From Sva-07 sp964651825 (lineage in GTDB: Bacteria > Actinomycetota > Acidimicrobiia > Acidimicrobiales > Ilumatobacteraceae), in assembly GCA_964651825.1 (NCBI GenBank), contig CAZYWK010000010.1, positions 1 to 64,000 on the forward strand: a stretch of 64,000 bases of DNA. Reading direction: 5' to 3'. This document shows, in pieces, positions 26,579 to 35,106 of this stretch. Position numbers and translations under genes: made by a program. The notes under the pieces are model-generated. The model was not told the DNA's origin. It worked only from the letters and a program-made list of their open reading frames with translations, and did not search any database. How positions within the stretch are numbered: the first letter of the stretch is position 1; the number at the start of each line of letters is the position of its first letter.

Positions 26579-27106
26579 ATGAACAGGCACACACGCACGG
26601 GCGCACTGGCGCTGCTGGCAGTGATCCTGTTCGTCGCGCTCGGAGCGATGGTGCTCAACCGCTCCGCGGACCCGTCGGCCCTCCCCGATCCGATCGACGT
26701 CGCGCTCGACTTCGACCAACTCGTCCCGGGCGAGCCACAGGTCGAGACCTACCCGTTCGACGTCCCCGGCCACGCACGGGTCGCCGAGGCCGGGATCGTC
26801 CAGGCCACCGGCATCGCCGAAGACATCGCCTGGACGTTCGAGCTCTGCCAATCGGGCCGGTGCGCCCCGATCGCCACCGGACAGCAACTCGAATCGGGCT
26901 CGTACACGTTGCAGGTGTCGGCCGTCCTGCAGACCGACGCGGGAGGAACCGGTCAGGTCGTCGGCGGCGTCAGCTTCGAACAGGCGACGACCGACCCGAC
27001 GCTCACCTGGACACCGATCCACACGCTGATCACCGTCGCGCTCGGCGCGATCGCGGTCGGCGCGCTGCTGTCCACGACGATGCTGCGTCGCCAGGGAGCG
27101 ACGTGA
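26579..27106 (+). CDS. Membrane-anchored hypothetical protein of the SipW cluster
   Basis: A 175-aa protein with two membrane segments (about 8-26 and 146-168) and an extracytoplasmic beta-rich domain between them (VETYPFDVPGHARVAEAG, CQSGRC). No named family is recognised. It sits between the signal peptidase and the second SipW substrate and its stop overlaps the next start (TGATG at 27104-27108), so translation is coupled. A role in assembly or anchoring of the matrix proteins is inference from context. Confidence 0.7.
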   Translation: MNRHTRTGALALLAVILFVALGAMVLNRSADPSALPDPIDVALDFDQLVPGEPQVETYPFDVPGHARVAEAGIVQATGIAEDIAWTFELCQSGRCAPIATGQQLESGSYTLQVSAVLQTDAGGTGQVVGGVSFEQATTDPTLTWTPIHTLITVALGAIAVGALLSTTMLRRQGAT

Positions 27107-28529
27107 TGCGCCGCCACCGCCGCATCGTCGCGACCGTGCTCGCGCTCGTCGGCCTCGTCGGCGCGGCCGCCAGCCTGGACGTGACCAGCGCCGCCTGGAC
27201 CGACGAGGCCCACTTCAGCGCCAACGTCAGCAGCGGCCAGTGGGGCACGACCACCACCACGACCACGCTCCCGCCACAGCTGCCGGGCGACCCGGACGGC
27301 GGGATCAGCCCCGGCAACCCCGACACGGTCATCAGCGGCATCGACTGGAGCCTCAACGGCAGCAAGCAGTTCTGCACCGAGGTGAGCATCACCGGCAAGA
27401 CGTCGACACCGAAGCCCTGGCAGATCAACGTCGACCTCACGCAAGCCCCGTTCTATGGGGTGAGCCCGAGTGGCGTGCAGACGAACTCGACGGGTGTCAT
27501 CACGGTCGTCAACCCCCAGACGCTGAAGATCACCGGCAACGGTCCGCACGGCTGGCCGTGGCATCCGCAACAGAACAACACCCCGATCACCAACACCCAG
27601 ACCGCGCGCTTGACGATCTGCGTCTACAACGCACCGGTGCCGCCACCGGCGCACCCGAGCACCTACACGGTCACCTACGCCAACGGCACCTGGACCAACA
27701 CCCAGGCGTGCGTCGTGGCGACCATCACCACCACACGCAACGACCTCGCCCAGTTCCCGTTCCACTACGGCTGGAGCATCCCGCTCGACCTCACCGCAGC
27801 GAAGGCGATGATCACCAGCGTCGGCAACACCCTCAACTACGTCGGATGGTCGCCGTACCCGAACGGCCCCACCGACGGCACCGCGACGCCCTCGACCTAC
27901 AGTCCGCCGGCCGACAGCTACACGTTCACGAGCGGGTTCAACAACACGCTCCGCGCCGCCGGTGGTGGTGCCGACAGCCGGACCGTGACGGCCTGCGTGT
28001 TCGGCTACTCGACCGGCGGGAACGGCAACGGCAACGCCCGGATCGCGTCGACCCCCGAAGTCGAGCTCGCCACCGAGGGCAAGTCGGCCCCGCCGCTCGC
28101 CGGCATCCCGGAATCGGGTGTCGCCACCTCGTCCAGCACCACCACGACCAGCACCCCCACGGCCACCACCGCCTCGACCACCACCACCTCGACCACCACC
28201 GCCTCGACCACCAGCGGCACGCCGACGCCGACCGCCTCCATCGAAACCACCACGAGCACGCCCTCGGCGGTCGAGCCGTCGTCCACGCTGCCACCGGCCA
28301 CCGCTCCGGAGACCACCGCGCCGTCGACGGTGACACCGACCGTCGCCCCACCGTCGACCGNNNNNNNNNNNNNNNNNNNNNNNNNNNNNNNNNNNNNNNN
28401 NNNNNNNNNNNNNNNNNNNNNNNNNNNNNNNNNNNNNNNNNNNNNNNNNNNNNNNNNNNNCCGGAGACCACCGCGCCGTCGACGGTGACACCGACCGTCG
28501 CCCCACCGTCGACCGCGCCGAACGGATAG
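27106..28529 (+). CDS. Second SipW-type secreted protein with Thr/Ser/Pro stalk (interrupted by assembly gap)
   Basis: Secreted protein with a SipW-type signal (RIVATVLALVGLVGAA, then VTSAAWTDEAHFSANV, very like the 25133 product). A Cys-containing beta-rich region (about 60-310) is followed by a long Thr/Ser/Pro stalk. No LPxTG motif or terminal helix is seen. The frame is broken by 100 N at 28361-28460. The 55 bases before and after the gap are identical; collapsing the gap plus one copy (155 nt) rejoins the frames and gives 422 aa ending PPSTAPNG. It is the last gene of the SipW cluster. Confidence 0.75.
28361..28460. other. 100-N gap with 55-bp identical flanks
   Basis: 28306-28360 and 28461-28515 are identical. 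The gap probably has no missing sequence, or hides extra copies of the stalk repeat; merging restores the frame of the 27106 gene. Confidence 0.85.
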
Positions 28530-28605
28530 GCCGGGCCGGACGGATCGAGTTGTTGCGCGGAGCCCGAGCCCACGCACCAGCGCACGCAGCGACTACATGC
28601 GACGA

Positions 28606-29235
28606 CTATGGCGTCATGAGGGCGAGGGGGACGCCGAGGCCGACGTCGGCGCGCACGGTGGCGATGCGGCGGCCGGGCTGGACGGCGTCCTTCGGTGGGG
28701 AGATCCGGTCGGCGCCGATCAGCTCGCACGCCGCGTCGAGGTCGTCGACGATGAGCACGACGCCCCAGAACGACGCCGGCCCGGCCGGGATGTCCGGGCG
28801 CTCGACCAGCTCGACGATCAACCCACCCTCGCCACGCTCGCCGATCCGGTGGAAGCCCTGCCGCAACGTGCCCAGCTCACGGATCCGCCGGAGCTCGAAG
28901 CCGGTCGCCTCCACGAGCGCCGTGCTCGTGCGTTCGAGGTCGGCCGTCAGCACGACGACGTGGTCGAGGGTGGTGGCGCCGAGCGGATGCTCGGCGAACG
29001 TGGGCGCCGGTCGCTCGACCCATTCGGTGGCCAACCCGTCGATCGAGGCGACGTCGCCGGACCCACTCAGTGCCCAGCCGACCACGCCGCTCGGGCCGTC
29101 GTCGCCCGCCCGTGAGACGATTCGCAACGAGGTGCCGTGCAGCGCGACGAGGCCGTCGGCCCCGATCGTCAACCCGAGCGACCGCCACGCCTCGACGTCA
29201 CCGGCGATCGTGATCCACTCTGCACGCACGCTCAT
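28606..29235 (-). CDS. VOC (glyoxalase-like) family protein
   Basis: A 209-aa protein with paired beta-alpha-beta-beta-beta modules of the vicinal oxygen chelate superfamily: LDHVVVLTADLERTSTALVEATG in the middle and FWGVVLIVDDLDAACELIGAD near the C-terminus. Metal ligands are not obvious, so catalytic activity is uncertain. Its ATG overlaps the stop codon of the upstream prolyl oligopeptidase gene (ATGA, 29232-29235), indicating coupled translation. Confidence 0.8.
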   Translation of the reverse strand: MSVRAEWITIAGDVEAWRSLGLTIGADGLVALHGTSLRIVSRAGDDGPSGVVGWALSGSGDVASIDGLATEWVERPAPTFAEHPLGATTLDHVVVLTADLERTSTALVEATGFELRRIRELGTLRQGFHRIGERGEGGLIVELVERPDIPAGPASFWGVVLIVDDLDAACELIGADRISPPKDAVQPGRRIATVRADVGLGVPLALMTP

Positions 29236-31367
29236 GGCGTCCCTCCTCGGCGATCGTCGTTCGACACGCCCAACTGCCAGGTGAAGAACGCGAGCACGTC
29301 GGCCTGCTCATCGGCCTTCTTGCTCACCGGCTTGCCGACGCCGTGCCCGGCGCGGCCCTCCTGGTGGAGCAGGATCGGCCGGTCGTCGCCGCACGACGTC
29401 GACGCCTGCAGCAGCGCGGCCATCTTCCGCGCGTGCAACGGATCGACGCGGGAGTCACCTTCGGCGGTCCACAGGAACGTGGCCGGGAAGCACGCGCCCG
29501 CGGACACGTGGTGGTACGGCGAGTACGCGTGCAGCCACTCGAACTCCTCGGCGACGTCCGGGTCGCCGTACTCGTCGGTCCACAGCCGGGCGATGAGGAA
29601 CTGCGGGAAGCGGATCATGTCGAGCAGCGGCACGCCACACGACACCGCGGCGCACAGGTCGGGCCGCTGGGTGAGCGCAACGCCGACGAGGAGGCCGCCG
29701 TTCGACCGGCCATCGATCGCGAGTCGCTCACGACTCGTCCGTCCCGTGCCGACGAGCCAGTCGGCCGCGGCGTGGAAGTCGTCGAACACGTTCTGCTTGT
29801 TCCCGCGGCGGCCGGCGTCGTGCCACTCCTCGCCGTGCTCGATGCCACCCCGCAACCCGGCGATCGCGTACAGCCCGCCCCGCTCACACCACGCCGCGAT
29901 CGTCGGCGACCACACCGGTGTCTCGGCGATGGCGAAGCCCCCGTAGCCGTTGAGGATCGTCGGCGTGTCGGGCCCCGGTTCCACATCCGCCCGGTGGATC
30001 AGGAACATGCCGATCTCGGTCCCGTCGAGCGACGGGTACGTCATCTGGCTGACGGCGAGCGGCGGGATCATGGCGAGCGCCGGGGCCGCCGCGCCGGCAC
30101 TCGCCGACGTCTGGGTGCGATTGCGTTCGGGATCCGACGGCGATCCGACCCAGAGGCGGCACGGCGCGTCGAAGCCGACGGTGACGATGACGCTCCGCCC
30201 GGTCGACCGCTCGGCCGACATCGACACGACGGTCGACACGCCGATGCCGCCCTCGTCGACGCCGACCTTGCCGAGGAGCTCGCCGCCGGGTAACCAACGC
30301 TCGACGGAGTCGACGGCGGACTGGGTGGCGACGACCAGCAGCTCGTCGCCGACAACGGCCAATCCGCCGAGCACCGCATCGCGTTCGGGAACGACCGTGA
30401 CCCAGTCCGCCGGGCCGACCGGAGCGCCATCGGCAGCGGGCAGCGGCACGGCGACGACCCGACCTCTCGGCGCGTCGAGCGTGGTGGTGCCGATCAGGCC
30501 GGTGCAGGTGGCGTCGAACACGAACGTCGACATCGTCTCGACACCGGCGATCACGTCGCGCCAGGCGGGCGCCGCCGCCGATCGGTCGAGCAGGTGCACG
30601 TCGTGGCGGCTCCAGCCGACCATGGCGTGCACGAGCACCCAGCGACCGTCCGGCGACACGTCGACCGACGGCCACGTCTCCGCCGTGACGTGGCCGGCCC
30701 ACACGACCGGATCGTCGGCAGGGTCGTCGCCGAGGCGATGCGCGAACACCGTGCGGTGGTACTCGTCGCCCTCCGGATAGCGGGTGTAGAGGAAGCCCGA
30801 TCCGTCGGGCTCCCAGGCCACGCTGCAGGCGCGCGTGTTCGGGATCGCGTCGCCGAGGAACTCGACAGTGACGGGGTCCTCCCCGACGGCCCGACCGACG
30901 CGCAGCACCCGCAGCGTCGAGTTCTCGGTGCCACCCTCGCTCACGCCGAACGCCACCAGCGACCCGTCGGGCGACGGCTCGAACCAGTCGACCGCCACCG
31001 CCGCGTCGGCAGAGCCGGCCGCTGGATCGAACAGCACAGCGGCGGCGGCGTCGATCGTGTCGAGCGAGCGAACGGCGAGCACGAACTGATCGGCGCCGGC
31101 GAGCCGTTCGTAGGTGAACACGCGGTCGCCGCGGACCACCGCCGTGGTCACGACCGGCAGGCCCATCAACGCGACGAGGCGCTCGTGCCATGCATCCCGG
31201 TCGAGACGGGCATCGAGCGCCTGACGGGTGTGCCGATTCTGCTCGGCCACCCACTGCTGCACCTCGGCGGCGTCACCGTCCTCCAACCACCGGTAGGGGT
31301 CGGCGATCGTGACGCCGTGCAGCGTGTCGGTCACCACCTCACGACGTGTTGGAGGTGGTGGGTTCAT
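29232..31367 (-). CDS. Prolyl oligopeptidase (S9A)
   Basis: A 711-aa serine peptidase that cleaves short peptides after proline. An N-terminal beta-propeller region (about 70-420) is followed by an alpha/beta-hydrolase domain with nucleophile Ser555 in DGRSNGG, Asp about 638 in GDSRVDP and His675 in AGHGVGK; order and spacing match prolyl oligopeptidases. No signal peptide is seen, so it is probably cytosolic. It starts 12 nt after the bL37 gene on the same strand and is coupled to the VOC gene downstream. Confidence 0.92.
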   Translation of the reverse strand: MNPPPPTRREVVTDTLHGVTIADPYRWLEDGDAAEVQQWVAEQNRHTRQALDARLDRDAWHERLVALMGLPVVTTAVVRGDRVFTYERLAGADQFVLAVRSLDTIDAAAAVLFDPAAGSADAAVAVDWFEPSPDGSLVAFGVSEGGTENSTLRVLRVGRAVGEDPVTVEFLGDAIPNTRACSVAWEPDGSGFLYTRYPEGDEYHRTVFAHRLGDDPADDPVVWAGHVTAETWPSVDVSPDGRWVLVHAMVGWSRHDVHLLDRSAAAPAWRDVIAGVETMSTFVFDATCTGLIGTTTLDAPRGRVVAVPLPAADGAPVGPADWVTVVPERDAVLGGLAVVGDELLVVATQSAVDSVERWLPGGELLGKVGVDEGGIGVSTVVSMSAERSTGRSVIVTVGFDAPCRLWVGSPSDPERNRTQTSASAGAAAPALAMIPPLAVSQMTYPSLDGTEIGMFLIHRADVEPGPDTPTILNGYGGFAIAETPVWSPTIAAWCERGGLYAIAGLRGGIEHGEEWHDAGRRGNKQNVFDDFHAAADWLVGTGRTSRERLAIDGRSNGGLLVGVALTQRPDLCAAVSCGVPLLDMIRFPQFLIARLWTDEYGDPDVAEEFEWLHAYSPYHHVSAGACFPATFLWTAEGDSRVDPLHARKMAALLQASTSCGDDRPILLHQEGRAGHGVGKPVSKKADEQADVLAFFTWQLGVSNDDRRGGTP

Positions 31368-31379
31368 CGATCTGGGGCG

Positions 31380-31463
31380 TCAGCGACCCATGTTGGGGCG
31401 CTTGCCGTGATTCGCCTTCGAACGGCGCATCTTGGCCTTTTTCCTCTTGGTCTTCTTCGACAT
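31380..31463 (-). CDS. 50S ribosomal protein bL37
   Basis: A 27-residue, extremely basic protein: MSKKTKRKKAKMRRSK followed by ANHGKRPN and MGR. The ANHGKRPN ending is the hallmark of actinobacterial bL37, a small large-subunit protein that is commonly missed because of its length. ATG at 31463 with GGAG just upstream, and a TAGGCT hexamer ending 9 nt before it. It lies directly upstream of the prolyl oligopeptidase and divergent from a serine hydrolase gene. Confidence 0.88.
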   Translation of the reverse strand: MSKKTKRKKAKMRRSKANHGKRPNMGR

Positions 31464-31499
31464 AGGGCTCCAAGCCTACGGGTCAAGGGTGGGAAGGAC

Positions 31500-31505
31500 T
31501 ACCGT
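31500..31505 (+). promoter_or_regulatory. Candidate -10 (TACCGT), serine hydrolase
   Basis: TACCGT ends 7 nt before the ATG at 31513, which supports that ATG rather than the in-frame GTG at 31504. Confidence 0.4.
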
Positions 31506-31512
31506 GCCGCGA

Positions 31513-32664
31513 ATGGGGAGCACACAGATCAGCGGGACTGTCGCGCCCGGCTTCGAAGCCGTCCGTGACGCGTTCGAGAACAACTTCCGTGAACAGGGCG
31601 ACGTGGGGGCGTCGGTCGCCCTCACCATCGACGGCGAGCTGCTCGTCGACCTCTGGGGTGGCACGGCCACGTTCGATTCCGGCGAAGCCGATTGGCAGGG
31701 CGACACGATCATCAACGTCTGGTCGACGACCAAGACCATGGCCGCATTGTGCTGCCTGATCCTCGCCGACCGGGGCGAGCTCGACCTCTACGCACCCATC
31801 GCCACGTACTGGCCCGAGTTCGCCGCCGGCGGCAAGGAGCACGTCGCCACCCGCCACGTGCTCAGCCACTCCGCCGGCCTGTCGGGCTGGGACGAGCCGC
31901 TGGCGAAGGAGGACCTGCTCGACCACGACAAGCTCGTCCGGTTGCACGCCGCGCAGGCGCCGTGGTGGGAACCCGGCTCCGCCTCCGGCTACCACGCCAT
32001 CAGCCAGGGGTACCTGCTCGGCGAGATCGTCAAGCGGGTGTCGGGCCGGTCGCTCGGCACGTTCTTCGCCGACGAGGTGGCGGGCCCGCTCGGCGCCGAC
32101 TTCCACATCGGCACCGGCCCCGAACACGACGGCCGGGTGGCCCACGTCATCCCACCGACCATGGCCCTCGGCGACGAGTCGACGCTCGAGGGCGACTCGA
32201 TCGCGGCGCGCACGATGCGCAACCCGGCCCTCGGTGCCGAGTTCTCCTCGACCAGGCAGTGGCGCCGCGCCGAGATCCCCGCCGCCGGCGGCCACGGCAA
32301 CGCCCGCTCCGTCGCGCTCTGCCACACGCCGACCGCGTGCGGAGGCACCGCCCGGGGTGTGACGCTGCTCTCGGAGGAGGGCGTTGCTCGGATCTTCGAC
32401 GAGCAGCAGCGCGGCGTCGACCTCGTGCTCGGCGTCGACATGGTGCTGGGCATGGGCTACGGCCTGCCCGGCCCGATGCTGCCCGTGCCGAACCCGCGCA
32501 CGTGCTTCTGGGGTGGATGGGGAGGATCGCTGGCGATCATCGACGTCGACGCCAAGATGAGCTTCAGCTACGTCATGAACCGGATGGGTGAGGGCACCAC
32601 CGGCGACACCCGCGGTGCCGGCCTGCTCATGGCCGCCTACGGGTCGCTCATGTCGCAAACCTGA
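31513..32664 (+). CDS. Beta-lactamase-family serine hydrolase
   Basis: A 383-aa class C beta-lactamase/esterase-like hydrolase. The nucleophile motif SxxK is STTK (Ser71-Lys74), and the tyrosine motif is Tyr160 in SGYHAIS. A KTG-type triad is not clear; GGWGGS near the C-terminus may take that place. Such proteins are esterases, amidases or peptidases rather than resistance enzymes. No signal peptide is seen from this start. The gene ends 38 nt before the oxidoreductase gene. Confidence 0.85.
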   Translation: MGSTQISGTVAPGFEAVRDAFENNFREQGDVGASVALTIDGELLVDLWGGTATFDSGEADWQGDTIINVWSTTKTMAALCCLILADRGELDLYAPIATYWPEFAAGGKEHVATRHVLSHSAGLSGWDEPLAKEDLLDHDKLVRLHAAQAPWWEPGSASGYHAISQGYLLGEIVKRVSGRSLGTFFADEVAGPLGADFHIGTGPEHDGRVAHVIPPTMALGDESTLEGDSIAARTMRNPALGAEFSSTRQWRRAEIPAAGGHGNARSVALCHTPTACGGTARGVTLLSEEGVARIFDEQQRGVDLVLGVDMVLGMGYGLPGPMLPVPNPRTCFWGGWGGSLAIIDVDAKMSFSYVMNRMGEGTTGDTRGAGLLMAAYGSLMSQT

Positions 32665-32666
32665 CC

Positions 32667-32693
32667 TGTCACATTCCGCGGGGCTGTGTCGTC
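32667..32693 (+). promoter_or_regulatory. ECF41-type promoter, TGTCACA-N16-CGTC
   Basis: TGTCACA (32667-32673) and CGTC (32690-32693) are separated by exactly 16 nt. This is the motif known for ECF41 sigma-factor target promoters. The coupled gene pair downstream ends in an ECF41 sigma factor, so autoregulation is predicted. The start of transcription should fall about 32700-32703, on or next to the ATG. Confidence 0.75.
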
Positions 32694-32702
32694 GGAGATG
32701 GC

Positions 32703-33935
32703 ATGGAGCAAGTGACTTCCCCAGATGCAGTACACGTCGTCGGCGGTGGGCTCGCCGGCCTGACCGCGGCGGCCTTCGTCGCCCGCGCCGGCCGGCCCGT
32801 GATCGTCCACGAGCAGCGGCGACGCCTCGGCGGGCGGGCGACCACCGACGAGCGCGGCGGGTTCCGGTTCAACCAAGGCCCGCACGCGCTGTACGCCGGC
32901 GGGCCCGCACACCGGATCCTCGCCGAGCTCGGCATCCGGCCGACCGGCCTGCGACCGCCGACGAAGGGCACCCGGATGGTCGTCGGCGGCGAGGCGCACC
33001 GGGCGATCGGCGGGCCGGCATCACTCGCCGCGTCGACGATGCTGGGCACCCGCGACAAGGCCCACCTGGGCCGCGTCCTCCTGCGGATCGGCAAGCTCGA
33101 CCCCACCGCGGCCGCCGGGCTCACGGTGAACGAGTGGATCGCGGACCTCACCGACCGGGAGCGGGCAGCCCAGACGATGCACGCCCTGGTGCGGCTCACC
33201 ACCTACGTCAACGCGCCGGCGACGCTGAGCGCCGAGGTGGCGATCAGCCAGCTGCAGTACGCCTTATCGGCGAGCGTCACGTATCTCGACGGCGGCTGGG
33301 AGCAGCTCGTCGGCCGGCTCCGCGACACCGTCACCGAGGCCGGTGGCACGATCGTCACCGAGTCGTCGCCGATGGAGCTTCCCGACGCGGGCGCCGTCGT
33401 CGTGGCCGTCGGATCACCGCAGGCCGCCTTCGCGATCGTCGGCCGAGTGTTCGATCACGGGCCGTCGTCGGAGGCGGCGGTGCTCGATCTCGCGCTCGCC
33501 GCGCCGCCGGCCCACCCGTTCGTGCTCGGCATCGACGAGCCCTTCTACCTGTCCGAGCACGGCGGGCCGGCCGGCATGAGCCCCCCGGGCCGGGCCAGCT
33601 TGTCGCTCGCCCAGTACCTGGCGCCGGAGGGCGACACGTGGAGTGAACCGGATCGGGCCCGGCTGCGCAGCTTCGCCCGCCACGCCGGGGTCAGCGACGA
33701 CCAGATCCTCGACGAGCGCTACCTTCACCGCATGGCGACGGTGACCTCGATCGCCACGGCCGCGCACGGAGGCCTGGCGGGCCGGCCGGCCATCGCGGTG
33801 CCGGATCGGCCTGGCGTGTTCGTCGCCGGCGACTGGGTCGGCCCGGTCGGGCACCTCGCCGACGCCGCGCTCGCCAGCGCCCGCGAGGCGGCACGATCGG
33901 CGGTTGCCCACCTCGATCGGAGCGTCGTGGTGTGA
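32703..33935 (+). CDS. FAD-dependent amine/phytoene-desaturase-like oxidoreductase
   Basis: A 410-aa NAD(P)/FAD-binding oxidoreductase. VVGGGLAGLTAA (about 12-23) followed by EQRRRLGGRATTDERGGFRFNQGPHAL is the dinucleotide-binding signature of phytoene desaturases and flavin amine oxidases; DRPGVFVAGDWVG near the end closes the FAD site. Substrate unknown. It carries an ECF41-type promoter and its stop overlaps the GTG of the sigma gene (33932-33935). ECF41 sigma factors typically neighbour an oxidoreductase, epimerase or carboxymuconolactone decarboxylase gene, and this would be that partner. Confidence 0.88.
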   Translation: MEQVTSPDAVHVVGGGLAGLTAAAFVARAGRPVIVHEQRRRLGGRATTDERGGFRFNQGPHALYAGGPAHRILAELGIRPTGLRPPTKGTRMVVGGEAHRAIGGPASLAASTMLGTRDKAHLGRVLLRIGKLDPTAAAGLTVNEWIADLTDRERAAQTMHALVRLTTYVNAPATLSAEVAISQLQYALSASVTYLDGGWEQLVGRLRDTVTEAGGTIVTESSPMELPDAGAVVVAVGSPQAAFAIVGRVFDHGPSSEAAVLDLALAAPPAHPFVLGIDEPFYLSEHGGPAGMSPPGRASLSLAQYLAPEGDTWSEPDRARLRSFARHAGVSDDQILDERYLHRMATVTSIATAAHGGLAGRPAIAVPDRPGVFVAGDWVGPVGHLADAALASAREAARSAVAHLDRSVVV

Positions 33936-35040
33936 CCCGCCGCGACGCCGACTCCGGTCTCGCGGCGTTCCAGCGCGAGCGGCCCCGCTTGCGCGCGTTG
34001 GCGTACCGGATGACCGGCACCCCGGACGACGCCGACGACGTGGTGCAGGACGTCTGGTTGCGATGGCAGACCGCCGACCGATCCTCGATCGTCAACCCCG
34101 CGGCCTGGTTGACCACGGTGACCACCCGGGTCGCCCTCGATCGGCTCACCTCCGCCGCGGCGCGTCGCGAGCGCTACGTCGGGCCATGGCTCCCCGAGCC
34201 GTTCGCCGACCTGGCCGAACTGGGCGANNNNNNNNNNNNNNNNNNNNNNNNNNNNNNNNNNNNNNNNNNNNNNNNNNNNNNNNNNNNNNNNNNNNNNNNN
34301 NNNNNNNNNNNNNNNNNNNNNNNNNNNGCTACGTCGGGCCATGGCTCCCCGAGCCGTTCGCCGACCTGGCCGAACTGGGCGACCTGGGCGAACTGGGCGA
34401 ACTGGGCGACCTGGGCACGGGCGACCCAGCCGACACCGTCGCCCAGACCGAGACGATCACGCTCGGGTTCATGCGGGTGCTCGAGACGCTGCAACCGGTC
34501 GAGCGGGCGGTGTTCCTGCTGCACGACGTGCTGGGGATGCCGTTCGCCGACGTCGCGAGCGCCGTGTCGCGCAGCGACGCGGCCACCCGGCAGATCGCCA
34601 AGCGGGCCCGCGACCGCATCCGCGACGGCCGGCCGCGCCTCACGCCGCCACCGGCCGACGTCGAGCAACTGTCGCAGGCGTTCCTCGCCGCGGTGCTCGA
34701 CGGCGACGTGGATCGCCTGTCGGCGATGCTGACCGACGACGTGGTCTCGATCTCCGACGGTGGCCCGCAACGGCACGCCGCGCGCCGGCCCATCGTCGGG
34801 CGCGACAAGGTGGCGCGGCTGTTCGTCAACCTCGGCCGCCGCGAGTTCCGCGAGACCGACGAACTCCATCCCGTCGTCGTCAACGGGCAGCCCGGCGCCT
34901 ACTTCCTGCGCGACGGCGAGCCGTATCTGTTGACGGTGTTCGGCTGGCGGGGCACCCAGGTCGCCGAGACGATCGCCATCCTCAACCCCGACAAGCTGGC
35001 CCACTTCCACACCCGCTGGCGCGCCACGACGAACGGGTGA
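33932..35040 (+). CDS. ECF41 (SigJ-like) RNA polymerase sigma factor (interrupted by assembly gap)
   Basis: Extracytoplasmic-function sigma factor with a C-terminal SnoaL-like domain. Region 2 (about 10-75, YRMTGTPDDADDVVQDVWLRW), the ECF41 linker signature WLPEP (86-90), region 4 (about 125-180) and the C-terminal motifs DGGPQ (variant of DGGGK) and NPDKL are visible. A 100-N gap (34228-34327) splits the frame; the flanking 55 bp are identical, and removing gap plus one copy gives a continuous 317-aa protein. GTG start overlaps the preceding gene. In this group the C-terminal domain modulates sigma activity in place of a separate anti-sigma factor. Confidence 0.88.
34228..34327. other. 100-N gap with 55-bp identical flanks
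   Basis: 34173-34227 and 34328-34382 are identical. Collapsing 155 nt restores the sigma-factor frame. The following sequence is a short in-frame repeat (CTGGGCGAA / CTGGGCGAC), which may explain the broken assembly. Confidence 0.88.
34376..34417. repeat. 9-bp imperfect tandem repeats in sigma linker
   Basis: Repeated CTGGGCGAC/CTGGGCGAA units encode LGDLGELGELGDLG between WLPEP and region 4 of the sigma factor. The family linker is not usually this repetitive, so copy number may vary. Confidence 0.7.
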
Positions 35041-35053
35041 ACCGCCGGGCGCA

Positions 35054-35088
35054 ACGTGTCACGAAGTGCCTGAGCCCACGCGACATGT
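35054..35088. repeat. Family B repeat, copy 4
   Basis: Imperfect arms ACGTGTC (35054-35060) and GACATGT (35082-35088) flank AAGTGCCTGAGCCC, a one-base variant of the family B core. It lies between the convergent ends of the sigma and PHP genes. Arms match copy 5 at 40937. Confidence 0.7.
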
Positions 35089-35106
35089 CGGCCGGTGGGA
35101 TCCGGT

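Noticed and set aside
28306..28515. Real tandem duplication in the stalk gene at the N run
   Set aside because: Identical flanks around a run of exactly 100 N occur at all three gaps, two with the same 55-bp length, which indicates assembly overlap rather than biology.
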